Source of the DNA: Stutzerimonas nitrititolerans
Lineage (GTDB): Bacteria; Pseudomonadota; Gammaproteobacteria; Pseudomonadales; Pseudomonadaceae
Assembly (NCBI RefSeq): GCF_003696285.1
Contig: NZ_RFFL01000009.1
Span: forward strand, 1-64,000
DNA: 64,000 nt
Direction: 5' to 3'
How positions within the stretch are numbered: the first letter of the stretch is position 1; every line of letters begins with the position of its first letter. Positions 1 to 8,190 of this stretch are shown here, one piece after another. A program made the position numbers and the translations under genes. The notes below the pieces were generated by a model. The model was not told the DNA's origin. It was given only the letters and a program-made list of their open reading frames with translations, and made no database searches.

Positions 1-2
1 CC

Positions 3-266
3 GGGGAAACCGAGGCGTGCGAGAAGATTCGTTATACCGAGGCGGGTAGTTTTGTTGGCGGAATGGGTGGAGGAGGTGTTGCTGTACCACTTGCTAGCCG
101 TTTGGCAGCAGCACCTATTTGCGCTGCCATTGGTTTTGGATCAGGTGGTATAGGCGGGATCGTCTGTGGCTTGGTGGTGGTTGGGGGAGCTTCGTATGCA
201 GGAGGTGAGGGGGGCGAGTGGGTCGGGGAATGGATGGGAGAGAATATTTACGAGGTGCGGAAGTGA
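3..266 (+). CDS. C-terminal end of a probable glycine-zipper toxin/effector (5' truncated by window edge)
   Basis: Only the last 87 codons are in the window; the frame is open from base 3 and the true start lies upstream. The visible part begins GETEACEKIRYTEAGSF and continues as a glycine/alanine-rich hydrophobic stretch with many GxxxG and GG steps, then a charged end (GEWMGENIYEVRK). A C-terminal glycine-zipper hairpin is typical of membrane-permeabilising effectors of T6SS/PAAR or LysM type and of some contact-dependent toxins. The stop codon overlaps the next gene's GTG start (GTGA), and that gene encodes a small membrane protein, as expected of a toxin-immunity pair. The family is inferred from composition and context only; a membrane anchor of another surface protein is possible. 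Confidence 0.5.
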   Translation, partial: GETEACEKIRYTEAGSFVGGMGGGGVAVPLASRLAAAPICAAIGFGSGGIGGIVCGLVVVGGASYAGGEGGEWVGEWMGENIYEVRK

Positions 267-661
267 TCGATATCAATAGCTGGCCATTGCAGTTGCAGAT
301 TGCTTTTGGTTTGGCCCCCTTCGTGATCGGAGCAATAGGACAAGTTATTACAATCTACATGGCTTATCACGACTTGGATGAAATGAAAGCAGCATTCCCT
401 CAGAGCAACCACATCCGCAATCAGTTGACTGTGTGGTCTGGATCAGGATTCGTTGCACGCTATATGCAAGTGAACGCCATAACTGGCGCGGTGCTCCTTT
501 CTAACTTCTATCTGCGCCGTGGAGAACTTGAGCCTGAAGAAGTGGAAAGATTTCCAAAGCATCTCAAACCTCGAATGCTTTGGTCGACGTGGCTCCTGGG
601 TACCAGCCTTGCGTGGCTATTTTTGACAGTTGGTCTACTCAAACTCAGCGGCGTTGATTGA
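263..661 (+). CDS. Small polytopic membrane protein, candidate immunity protein
   Basis: This gene encodes about 132 residues when read from the GTG at 263, which overlaps the preceding TGA as GTGA; an ATG at 218 would lie inside the upstream gene. Three hydrophobic segments are visible: near residues 10-33 (FGLAPFVIGAIGQVITIYMAY), a weaker one in the middle (AITGAVLLSNFYL) and a C-terminal one (WLLGTSLAWLFLTVGLLKL). Between them lie charged loops. An inner-membrane protein translationally coupled to a glycine-zipper toxin-like protein is the arrangement expected for immunity to a pore-forming effector. I recognise no named family. GC content is lower than in the mal genes, as is common for toxin-immunity modules. 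Confidence 0.55.
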   Translation: MIDINSWPLQLQIAFGLAPFVIGAIGQVITIYMAYHDLDEMKAAFPQSNHIRNQLTVWSGSGFVARYMQVNAITGAVLLSNFYLRRGELEPEEVERFPKHLKPRMLWSTWLLGTSLAWLFLTVGLLKLSGVD

Positions 662-840
662 CGACCGGACTCGAGTCGCTGGGGTGTATCGGGGAAATCC
701 CCGGCTACGCCACCCATATGGACGAGGTTGTCAAAGCGGCCAGATACCTGAAGTACGATGGCTACATCGGCATTGCCCTGACTGGTACGGCTTCCGCCAT
801 GAAAGTGCAGGAAGTCTGCCGCGCCGGCCTCAGGCCGTGA
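658..840 (+). pseudogene. Orphan fragment of a toxin-like gene (internal segment, truncated)
   Basis: This 60-codon open stretch can only start from a TTG overlapping the immunity stop. It encodes IPGYATHMDEVVKAARYLK followed by YDGYIGIALTGTASAMKV and QEVCRAG, then ends LRP-stop. It reads like an internal piece of a toxin. CRAG followed by the window's first visible residues, GETEACEK, would make a natural continuation, so it may be a partial duplicate of the segment just 5' of the window, broken at that junction. Such orphan fragments behind immunity genes are a known by-product of recombination at polymorphic toxin loci. The upstream sequence is needed to confirm it. Confidence 0.5.
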
Positions 841-1900
841 CCTGCCACTGCCGTGCCATCCGGCGGGCATTCCGCAGTTTGGTCTGCAATGTCTCGGCAG
901 CCTCGACGGATACCAGGAGTTGCAGGTCGTGGTAACGCTCGCGCACCGCTTGTTCCAGCCAGTCGATGCGCGAGAAGGTGGCCGCGGTGCAGGTCTGGCC
1001 GTCCAGATCGTCCTGCAAATCCAGCCAGTGCGAGCGCCAGGCTTCGCGCAGGTATAGCGCGTCGAGATCGCCATTCAATCCTTGCTGCCATCCGGTAATG
1101 ATGTCGCTCAGCCAATCGACTACCGTCGTGCTGGCACCACGGGCGTCAAGCTCGCTGCGCAGGCGTCGGTAGGTCTCCAGGGCAATGCGCTTTTCCGTGT
1201 CGAAGGCGGCCAGGGCAAGCCTGTCGCCCTGGCGTTCCAGCGGCAGCAGATGAGCGAAGAACTGGCGCGTCTCGAAACGCTCGGCGGCATGGAATTCGGG
1301 CGTTGCGGTGCCGTTGCTGTTGAACTGGCGCAGGGGATCGAAGGGGTACATGTAGCCGAAATCGAACAGGCGGATCTGGCCATCGTCCAGGGTGTTGCCG
1401 GGGCAAAGGTCCCACTCGAACAGGCCGCCGAGCAGCAAGGCCAGCAGCGCCTCGAAGAGCTCGACGAGCTGGCGCTCGTCCCATGTCCGTACCGGCTCGC
1501 CGTCGATCCAGGGCGAAAGCAGTACGCCGTGGCGAAAGCTGGCGTAGTGGGTATCGACGATGGCGCGCAGGCCCGTGGCGAACCGCGGATCGCGCTTGAG
1601 CGCGCGCAGTTCCGCACGCCGCTGGATCTCGTTGAGAAAGCTCGTCTGCCCATCGAGGTTCTGCACCTTGCAGCGCTCGCGGGCGCGTTTGAGCGTCCAG
1701 TCGCGGCCACCGGCGTGTATGCGGTAGACATGGGCCGTCAGCCCGCCGCTGAAGTATTCGCGCATGTAGGGCTCGGTGCCTGTGGTCGCAACCAGCTGTT
1801 CGAGCGGCAGCGGGCAGTCGGCCCGTTCGCCGATTTCCAGTTCCGCGCCGCTGGCGACGAAGGCCAGTTGGTTCCGATGGCGTTGCTGTTCCGGTGTCAT
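830..1900 (-). CDS. Protein-kinase-fold phosphotransferase, downstream of malS
   Basis: About 356 residues from the ATG at 1900, which is preceded by an AGGAA ribosome site; a longer TTG start at 1930 would overlap the malS stop. Kinase-fold marks are visible: a beta-3 lysine in WTLKRARE, a possible alpha-C glutamate in FLNEIQRR, a catalytic loop WDLCPGNTL (Asp, then Asn five residues on) and a metal-binding LFDFGY. These match the APH/InaA-like small-molecule or LPS kinase superfamily. The substrate is unknown. The gene lies 26 bases after malS on the same strand, so the two are probably co-transcribed. A role in maltose metabolism is possible but unproven. Its 3' end overlaps the convergent toxin fragment by 11 bases. 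Confidence 0.6.
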   Translation of the reverse strand: MTPEQQRHRNQLAFVASGAELEIGERADCPLPLEQLVATTGTEPYMREYFSGGLTAHVYRIHAGGRDWTLKRARERCKVQNLDGQTSFLNEIQRRAELRALKRDPRFATGLRAIVDTHYASFRHGVLLSPWIDGEPVRTWDERQLVELFEALLALLLGGLFEWDLCPGNTLDDGQIRLFDFGYMYPFDPLRQFNSNGTATPEFHAAERFETRQFFAHLLPLERQGDRLALAAFDTEKRIALETYRRLRSELDARGASTTVVDWLSDIITGWQQGLNGDLDALYLREAWRSHWLDLQDDLDGQTCTAATFSRIDWLEQAVRERYHDLQLLVSVEAAETLQTKLRNARRMARQWQVTA

Positions 1901-1926
1901 GTGGCATTCCTCGCTGTGGCGATGGT

Positions 1927-3990
1927 TCAACGGCCCTGAACGACGATTACCCGGTCGTCGCCCTGTTCGCGAACGAAGGCATAGGGCTGCTCGGACAACT
2001 GCCGGTGGCTGCCGGCACCGATGGCCGGATGGCGCGCGCGGAACTGGCCGAGTCGCTGCCAGTGTTCGATCAGCGCGGCGATTTCCGGTTTGCCGTGGTC
2101 GTCCCAGTTCATGTCGGAGCGGGTGCCTTGGAACGGGTCGGAGCCGGTGGGTCCGAAGGGCCGCGCGCTTTCGTCGCCGTAGTAGATCTGCACCGCGCCG
2201 GGGCTGAGCAGCAGGGCGCTGGCCAGGTCGCGCTGACGCTGCAGGTCCTGGTGCCTGGCGAAGAACAGAGAGGTGTCGTGGGAGGAGGCGTAGCTCATGA
2301 AGTTGTGCTGCGGGTTGTCGGCCAGCAGCTCGGCGTAATGCGCGTAGCTGTTTTCCGCTTTGCGCAGGCAGTCGCTGACATTGCCGGCAACCTCTTCCTG
2401 AAAGCCGAAGTTGATCAGAGCGTCGAAGCCGTTGGCCGAGTAGTCACTGGTTTCCGGGCCGTGGCCGAAGACTTCGCCGACCATCCAGAAGGGTTCGCCG
2501 GCGAAGGGATCGTCCGGGTTGGCTCGTGACCAGTCGCGACGGGCTTCGTCCGCTTGCTGGCGCAGCTGTGCCCAGGCTGCCGGCTCGACATGCTTGACGG
2601 TATCGGCGCGGAAACCGTCGACGCCGAACTCGCGCACCCAGAAGCTCAGCCATTCGCTGAGGTAATCGCGCACGCGGTAGCCGTCACGCTCGACCGCGCG
2701 GGTGGGCTGTTTGTGCCTGAGGAATTCCGGCAGGCTGACGGCCGCCTCGCTCTCGGTGCGAAAGTCCGGCAGGAAGGCCAGCGAGCCCTTCAGCGGATCG
2801 ATCAGGACGCTGGGCGGCGTAGGGTAGTCGGCGACGCCGGCACGTACCCAGTCCTTGCCCCACCAATTGGTCCAGGCGGGGTGCTGGTAGTCGATCAGGT
2901 TGTGGTAGGCGTGCAGGTTTTCGAAGGATTCGGGTTGCCATTGCGTCCACTGCTGCGGCAGGTATTGCGCCATGCCGTCGCGCAGCGCGCCGAAGTCGTA
3001 GCGCTGCATATCGGCCAGCGTCGAGTAGCCGGCATGGTTGAGCACCACGTCGAACAGCACGCGAATGCCGCGTGCATGGGCCTGGGCGATCAGCTCGCGC
3101 AGGTCGTCCTCGCTGCCCATGTTGGCGTCCAGCTGGGTGAAGTCCAGCGCGTAGTAGCCGTGATAGGCGTAATGGCGGAAGTCGCCCTTGTCACCGCCGC
3201 CGACCCAGCCGTGAATCTGCTCGTAGGGCGCGCTGATCCACAGCGCGCTGATGCCCAGTTCGGCCAGGTAATCGAGCTTGCCGGTCAGCCCTTTGAGGTC
3301 GCCGCCGTGAAAGGTGCCGATTTCCTCTTCGCCGTCCGGCTCGCGTCCATAGCTGCGATCGTTGCCGGGGTCACCATTGGCGAAGCGGTCGGTCAGCACG
3401 AAATAGACGTTGGCGTTGCGCCAGTCGTGGGCAGGCTCGGGCGCGGCACCATCCGCTTCGAGCAACAGCAGGCCGCCGCTGTCGGGGGCTGGCGTCAGGC
3501 TGATTCGGCCGTTGCTAACCACGGCAGTCTGTCCGCTGTAGCCATCGCGCAGGCGTTGACCGTCGGCGAACACGCCGGCGACCGGGACGTCCAGGGCTTC
3601 GCCGTTCCAAGGTTGGCATACGGTTTCGGTGGCCGCTTCTTTCTGTCGAATCGGCAACAGGCGCAGGTTGGCACCTTCTCCAGTCTGCACCAGCAGCCGA
3701 TAGCGGCCCGGCTCGGTGACGCTGAAATCGAAACGACTCCGCTCATCCAGCTCATGACGCTGGAAGGGTTTGAGCGGCTGGCTGTCGGCATCTCTTGCAC
3801 CGAGCACCAGCTGGCCGGGTTGCAGATCCAGCTCGGCGGCGAAGCGGTCATCGCCCAGCATCTCCCAGGACGGCTGCAGTGGCTGACCATCGAGTCGGAT
3901 ATGGACTGTTGGTTCTGCCTGAGCGGTCATGGCGAACAGACCGAAACAAAGGGCTAGGATAGAGGGACTAAGGGGCAGCAGAGGGCGCAT
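1927..3990 (-). CDS. malS: Periplasmic alpha-amylase (GH13), MalS-like
   Basis: 687 residues, close to E. coli MalS (about 676). A Sec signal peptide covers about residues 1-25 (ending AQA). An N-terminal beta-rich region is followed by the GH13 barrel, with DVVLNH at 314-319, GFRADTVKH at 459-467 (nucleophile Asp463), GEVFGHG with the acid/base Glu506, and SSHDT with His571-Asp572. The enzyme hydrolyses maltodextrins in the periplasm to chains small enough for MalE-dependent uptake. It is transcribed divergently from malE across a 260-base region holding candidate MalT boxes, and is followed closely by a kinase-fold gene. Confidence 0.9.
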   Translation of the reverse strand: MRPLLPLSPSILALCFGLFAMTAQAEPTVHIRLDGQPLQPSWEMLGDDRFAAELDLQPGQLVLGARDADSQPLKPFQRHELDERSRFDFSVTEPGRYRLLVQTGEGANLRLLPIRQKEAATETVCQPWNGEALDVPVAGVFADGQRLRDGYSGQTAVVSNGRISLTPAPDSGGLLLLEADGAAPEPAHDWRNANVYFVLTDRFANGDPGNDRSYGREPDGEEEIGTFHGGDLKGLTGKLDYLAELGISALWISAPYEQIHGWVGGGDKGDFRHYAYHGYYALDFTQLDANMGSEDDLRELIAQAHARGIRVLFDVVLNHAGYSTLADMQRYDFGALRDGMAQYLPQQWTQWQPESFENLHAYHNLIDYQHPAWTNWWGKDWVRAGVADYPTPPSVLIDPLKGSLAFLPDFRTESEAAVSLPEFLRHKQPTRAVERDGYRVRDYLSEWLSFWVREFGVDGFRADTVKHVEPAAWAQLRQQADEARRDWSRANPDDPFAGEPFWMVGEVFGHGPETSDYSANGFDALINFGFQEEVAGNVSDCLRKAENSYAHYAELLADNPQHNFMSYASSHDTSLFFARHQDLQRQRDLASALLLSPGAVQIYYGDESARPFGPTGSDPFQGTRSDMNWDDHGKPEIAALIEHWQRLGQFRARHPAIGAGSHRQLSEQPYAFVREQGDDRVIVVQGR

Positions 3991-4123
3991 ATCCGACTCC
4001 GAAAGGGGGACAGGTCTTACCCCTATTCAAGCGATTTCGCGCACTGCTGTGCAGGCTGAGAACGCGGGAATCGCGGCGCCTCGGCAGCTGTCGGGCGGTG
4101 AAACTACGCCCCATGCCTACGCC

Positions 4124-4148
4124 CCTCATCCGCCGGTGGGGGAGGATG
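4124..4148. promoter_or_regulatory. Candidate pair of MalT boxes between malS and malE
   Basis: Two matches to the MalT box GGGGA(T/G)GAGG lie close together. CCTCATCCGC at 4124-4133 is 9/10 on the minus strand, and GGGGAGGATG at 4139-4148 is about 8/10 on the plus strand. A weaker GGGGGACAGG lies at 4005-4014. They sit about 100 bases upstream of malE in the divergent malS-malE region, and malT is encoded in the same cluster. Inferred from consensus only. Confidence 0.5.
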
Positions 4149-4220
4149 TTTCCCCCGCAAAGCTATTCGAGTATGGATTCACTGCCAGACCGCTCAGCGG
4201 CAAGCAGGACGTTGTGGATC

Positions 4221-4231
4221 AAAAATAAGAA
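4221..4231 (+). promoter_or_regulatory. Hfq/Crc-type AANAANAA motif ahead of malE
   Basis: AAAAATAAGAA contains two overlapping AANAANAA matches 20-30 bases before the malE ATG. A third match, AACAAAAA, lies at codons 2-4. In Pseudomonas, Hfq with Crc binds such A-rich sites near ribosome-binding sites to repress carbon-source genes. Functional status is inferred. Confidence 0.4.
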
Positions 4232-4250
4232 GCCACGAGGAATACAGAGA

Positions 4251-5438
4251 ATGAACAAAAAGCTGTTTGCAGCAGCCGCCATCGGTCTGTCCGCGACTCT
4301 TGGCCTGCCGCTGTCCGCGCAGGCCGCCATCGAAGAAGGCAAGCTGGTCGTCTGGATCAATGGCGACAAGGGCTACAAGGGCCTGGCCAAGGTGGGTGAG
4401 AAGTTCACCGCCGAAACCGGCATCCCGGTCGAGGTTGCGCATCCGGATGCGGCGACGGACAAGTTTCAGCAGGCCGCCGCCACCGGCAACGGACCGGACA
4501 TCTTCATCTGGGCCCATGATCGGCTCGGCGAATGGGCACAGAGCGGGCTGATCTCGCCGATCAATCCCAGCGCCGCCAGCAAGGATGCAATCGCTGATTT
4601 CGCCTGGGACGCGGTGAGCTACGACGGCAAGCTGTGGGGCTATCCCATGGCCGTGGAAGCGCCGGCGCTGATCTACAACAAGGCGCTGGTCTCGACGCCG
4701 CCATCGAACTTCGATGAAGTCTTCGCCATTCACGAGAAGCTGGCCGCAGACGGCAAGCGCGCCATTCTCTGGGATTACAACAACACCTATTTCACCTGGG
4801 CGCTGCTGGCGGCCAACGATGGCTACGTCTTTGCCGAGAAAGACGGCGGTTATGACGTCAGCAAGACGGGCGTCAACAGCGAAGGTGCCAAGCAGGGCGC
4901 GACCGTCCTCAAGCAACTGATCGATCAGGGCGTCATGCCCAAGGGCGCCGACTACAGCGCCGCCGAGGCTGCGTTCAACAAGGGTGACTCGGCGATGTTC
5001 ATCAGCGGGCCCTGGGCCTGGTCGAACATCCGCAAGAGCGGCATCGACTTCGGCGTGGCGCCGATTCCCGCGGTTGGCGACAGCCCCAGCAAACCCTTCT
5101 CCGGGGTGATGGCCGCAACCCTCAATGCCGCCAGCCCGAACCAGGCATTGGCCGTGGAGTTCCTGGAAAACTACCTGCTGCAGGTCGAAGGGCTGAAGAC
5201 GGTCAACGCCGACGTGCCACTGGGCGCAGTGGTGAACAAGGCCTACATGACCGAGTTGTCCGGCGATCCCCTGATCAAGGCCACCTTCGACAGCGCCGAG
5301 CAGGGCCGGCCGATGCCGAACATTCCGCAGATGGGCGTGTTCTGGTCGGCCATGGAGCCGGCGCTGACCAACATCACCTCTGGTCGCCAATCGGTGGATG
5401 CGGCCCTGGATGACGCAGCCAAGCGCATCGTCAAGTAA
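4251..5438 (+). CDS. malE: Periplasmic maltose/maltodextrin-binding protein
   Basis: 395 residues from the ATG at 4251, chosen because it is preceded by an ACGAGGAA site and followed at once by a Sec signal peptide ([20 protein letters not shown], cleaved after SAQA near residue 25). The open frame extends upstream but without a signal. The mature start [18 protein letters not shown] closely resembles E. coli MalE. It captures maltose and maltodextrins in the periplasm and delivers them to MalFGK2. First gene of malE-malF-malG-malT. Regulation by MalT and by Hfq/Crc is likely from the sites upstream. Confidence 0.95.
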   Translation: MNKKLFAAAAIGLSATLGLPLSAQAAIEEGKLVVWINGDKGYKGLAKVGEKFTAETGIPVEVAHPDAATDKFQQAAATGNGPDIFIWAHDRLGEWAQSGLISPINPSAASKDAIADFAWDAVSYDGKLWGYPMAVEAPALIYNKALVSTPPSNFDEVFAIHEKLAADGKRAILWDYNNTYFTWALLAANDGYVFAEKDGGYDVSKTGVNSEGAKQGATVLKQLIDQGVMPKGADYSAAEAAFNKGDSAMFISGPWAWSNIRKSGIDFGVAPIPAVGDSPSKPFSGVMAATLNAASPNQALAVEFLENYLLQVEGLKTVNADVPLGAVVNKAYMTELSGDPLIKATFDSAEQGRPMPNIPQMGVFWSAMEPALTNITSGRQSVDAALDDAAKRIVK

Positions 5439-5447
5439 CTACCCGCA

Positions 5448-5472
5448 ACCGGTGGCCCGAGTGGCCGCCGGT
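5448..5472 (+). repeat. malE-malF intergenic hairpin
   Basis: Ten-base arms ACCGGTGGCC and GGCCGCCGGT (one mismatch) flank a 5-base loop immediately after the malE stop. E. coli carries REP hairpins at the same place, where they stabilise malE mRNA relative to malF. An analogous role here is inferred. Confidence 0.6.
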
Positions 5473-5497
5473 CACGCGCCATGAGGCCCGAATTCCG

Positions 5498-7063
5498 ATG
5501 TCCGCCGTGAACATGCCCGCCGAACTGCCGCGCCGTGCCGCGCCCAAACTGTCCGTTCCCCGATTGCCCGCCGCCGTGCGCTGGGGGCTCTGGGGCATCT
5601 GCAATGCCTTTGCGCTGTATCTGATCGTCGCACTCTATGCCCAGGGGCAGACGGTGTTCGCGCTGCTCGGGCTGGTCGTCGCCGGGATTGCCAGCTTCGT
5701 CTTCATCAACCGCCGCGCCTACGCGCACCGATACATCTTCCCGGCCGTGGCCGGCATGCTGGTGTTTGTCATTTTTCCGCTGCTGTATACGGTGGGCATC
5801 GGCTTTACCAACTACAGCGGTACCAACCTGCTGAGTTTCCAGCAGGTGCAGCGCTATCACCTGGGCCAGACCTACCTGGCCGGCGAGCGCTTCGGTTTCA
5901 GCCTGCACCAGAACGACGACGGCGAGCTGCGCCTGAGCGTCGACAAGGGCGAGCAGGGCGTCTGGGTATCCGCGCCGCTGCAGGGCGAGCCCGAGCAGAG
6001 CGAGCCGCTGGAGATGAGCCCGGTCGGCGCGGTGGACGATCTGGGTAAGGCGCTGCCGCTGCGCGACGTGATCCGTCTGCGCAACCAGCTGGAGCAATGG
6101 GTGTTGCGCGGCAATGACGGTCATCTGCTGCGCCTGTACGGCTTGCGCGAGGTGGCGGCGGTCGAACCGCTCTATCAGTTGCAGGATGACGGGGCGCTGC
6201 TCAACAACCAGACCGGCGAACGCCTGGTCGCCAACAACGACATCGGCTTCTACGTCGATGCCGAGGGCCAGCGCGTTACGCCGGGTTATAGCGTCTACGC
6301 CGGCTGGAGCAACTTCGCCAAGGTGCTGACCGATCCGAAGATCCGTGGCCCTTTCCTGCAGATCTTCGTCTGGACAGTATGTTTCGCCGCGCTCACCGTG
6401 GTTTTCACCATGGCGGTGGGGCTGGTGCTGGCCAGCCTGCTGCAATGGGAAATGGTGCGTGGCAAGGCCTTCTACCGACTGATGTTGATCCTGCCCTATG
6501 CGGTGCCGGCGTTCATCTCGATCCTGGTGTTCAAGGGCCTGTTCAACCAGAGCTTCGGCGAGATCAACCTGATGCTCGACAGCCTGTTCGGCATGCGACC
6601 GGCCTGGTTCAGCGACCCGACGCTGGCGCGCAGCATGATCCTCATCGTCAATACCTGGCTCGGCTACCCCTACATGCTGTTGCTGTGCATGGGACTGTTG
6701 CAGGCGATCCCGCGCGACCTCTACGAAGCCTCGGCGATGGACGGCGCGAGCCCGTTGGACAATCTGCTGAAGATCACCCTGCCGCTGCTGATCAAGCCGC
6801 TGGCGCCGCTGCTGATCGCCAGCTTCGCCTTCAACTTCAACAACTTCGTGCTGATCACCCTGCTCACGCGCGGCGGGCCGGACATCCTCGGCACCACCAC
6901 GCCGGCCGGCACCACCGATCTGTTGGTCAGCTACACCTACCGCATTGCCTTCCAGGATTCGGGGCAGAACTTCGCCCTGGCCGCCGCCATCGCCACGCTG
7001 ATCTTCATCGTCGTCGGCGCCATGGCCTGGCTGAACCTGAAGCTTTCCAAGGTCAAGGTGTGA
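5498..7063 (+). CDS. malF: Maltose ABC transporter permease MalF
   Basis: 521 residues (E. coli MalF is 514). Hydrophobic segments at about residues 30-95 precede a large periplasmic loop (about 105-275, the MalF P2 domain), then the C-terminal membrane core. The ABC-permease EAA loop reads EASAMDGASPLDNLLKITLP and docks on MalK. It forms the translocation channel with MalG. It starts 59 bases after malE, beyond the hairpin at 5448-5472; the ATG has a modest GAGGCCC site. It should be expressed at a lower level than malE. Confidence 0.95.
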   Translation: MSAVNMPAELPRRAAPKLSVPRLPAAVRWGLWGICNAFALYLIVALYAQGQTVFALLGLVVAGIASFVFINRRAYAHRYIFPAVAGMLVFVIFPLLYTVGIGFTNYSGTNLLSFQQVQRYHLGQTYLAGERFGFSLHQNDDGELRLSVDKGEQGVWVSAPLQGEPEQSEPLEMSPVGAVDDLGKALPLRDVIRLRNQLEQWVLRGNDGHLLRLYGLREVAAVEPLYQLQDDGALLNNQTGERLVANNDIGFYVDAEGQRVTPGYSVYAGWSNFAKVLTDPKIRGPFLQIFVWTVCFAALTVVFTMAVGLVLASLLQWEMVRGKAFYRLMLILPYAVPAFISILVFKGLFNQSFGEINLMLDSLFGMRPAWFSDPTLARSMILIVNTWLGYPYMLLLCMGLLQAIPRDLYEASAMDGASPLDNLLKITLPLLIKPLAPLLIASFAFNFNNFVLITLLTRGGPDILGTTTPAGTTDLLVSYTYRIAFQDSGQNFALAAAIATLIFIVVGAMAWLNLKLSKVKV

Positions 7064-7256
7064 GAGCTCACGAAAATACGTTCGCCTACTGCGGTCGCCT
7101 CCAAGCGCCCGCTGCTGACGTTGCGTTACGCAAAAAACGGGGTCATTTGAGCTCACCAAACTCCCCCATTTTTTGCGTATCGCGCCTTGCTGCGAACTCT
7201 TGGAGCCAACCTCGCGACGGCGCCCGCAATTTTCGCAACCTCTAGGGATTACGCAT
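7064..7256. repeat. Imperfect long palindrome between malF and malG
   Basis: The 193-base gap holds an imperfect inverted repeat. TACGCAAAAAACGGGG (left) pairs with CCCCATTTTTTGCGTA (right) at 15 of 16 positions, and outer arms GGTCGCCTCCAAG and CTTGGAGCCAACC extend it. It looks like an inserted intergenic palindromic element, since malF and malG normally lie close together. It is neither coding nor a classical terminator. Confidence 0.6.
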
Positions 7257-8147
7257 ATGGCCATGGTTCAACCGAAATCCGTCAAGTACCGCGTCTGGCT
7301 GACTCACGCCGCGCTGCTGGGCTTCATCGCGCTGATCGTCTTTCCGCTGCTGATGGTGGTGTCGATTTCCTTCCGCGAGGGCAACTTCGCCACCGGCAGC
7401 CTGCTGCCGGACAACCCCACGCTGGAGCACTGGTCGCTGGCGCTGGGCATTCCCTACGTGCACGAGAGCGGGCAGGTCAGCAATCCGCCGTTCCCGGTAC
7501 TGACCTGGCTGTGGAACTCGATCAAGATCGCGCTGATCAGCTCGGCGCTGATCCTGATGCTCTCGACCACCAGCGCCTACGCTTTCGCGCGGCTGCGCTT
7601 CGCCGGCAAGGGGCCGATCCTCAAGGGTATGCTGATCTTCCAGATGTTTCCGCCGGTGCTGACGCTGGTGGCCATCTACGCCTTGTTCGATCAGCTCGGC
7701 GAGCACATCCGCTGGCTGGGGGTGAATACTCACGGCGCGGTGATCGTCGCCTCGCTGGGCGGCATGGCACTGCACATCTGGACCATCAAGGGCTACTTCG
7801 AAAGCATCGACGGTTCGCTGGAGGAGGCCGCCATCGTCGATGGCGCCACCACCTGGCAGGCCTTCGTGCATATCCTGCTGCCGATGAGCGTGCCGATCCT
7901 GGCGGTGGTATTCATCCTCGCCTTCATCACCAGCATCACCGAGTACCCGATCGCCTCGGTGCTGTTGATGGACGTCGACAAGCTCACGCTTTCGGTGGGC
8001 GCCCAGCAGTACCTTTACGACCAGAACTACCTATGGGGCGACTTTGCCGCCGCGGCGGTGCTTTCGGGGCTGCCGATCACCCTGGTTTTCCTCTATTGCC
8101 AGAAGTGGATTGTTGGCGGGCTGACCGCCGGAGGCGTGAAGGGCTAG
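7257..8147 (+). CDS. malG: Maltose ABC transporter permease MalG
   Basis: 296 residues from the ATG at 7257, the same length as E. coli MalG; TAGGGA lies just upstream. Six hydrophobic segments. The EAA loop reads [21 protein letters not shown]. The C-terminus [15 protein letters not shown] is the conserved MalG tail that reaches into the MalK dimer. It pairs with MalF. The reading frame extends upstream into the palindrome, but that part has no MalG-like sequence, which fixes the start. It is separated from malF by the 193-base palindrome and followed 43 bases later by malT. Confidence 0.95.
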   Translation: MAMVQPKSVKYRVWLTHAALLGFIALIVFPLLMVVSISFREGNFATGSLLPDNPTLEHWSLALGIPYVHESGQVSNPPFPVLTWLWNSIKIALISSALILMLSTTSAYAFARLRFAGKGPILKGMLIFQMFPPVLTLVAIYALFDQLGEHIRWLGVNTHGAVIVASLGGMALHIWTIKGYFESIDGSLEEAAIVDGATTWQAFVHILLPMSVPILAVVFILAFITSITEYPIASVLLMDVDKLTLSVGAQQYLYDQNYLWGDFAAAAVLSGLPITLVFLYCQKWIVGGLTAGGVKG

Positions 8148-8160
8148 ATCCGGATGCGAT

Positions 8161-8168
8161 AACAACAA
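8161..8168 (+). promoter_or_regulatory. Hfq/Crc-type AACAACAA motif ahead of malT
   Basis: A perfect AANAANAA match lies 22 bases before the malT start, just 5' of its GAAGGGA ribosome site. The same motif occurs at malE and malK. Confidence 0.45.
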
Positions 8169-8190
8169 TGGACGAAGGGAGACGTCGAAG

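Noticed and set aside
5243-7264. Minus-strand open frame of 673 codons opposite malF
   Set aside because: Shadow of malF and the palindrome; composition artefact.
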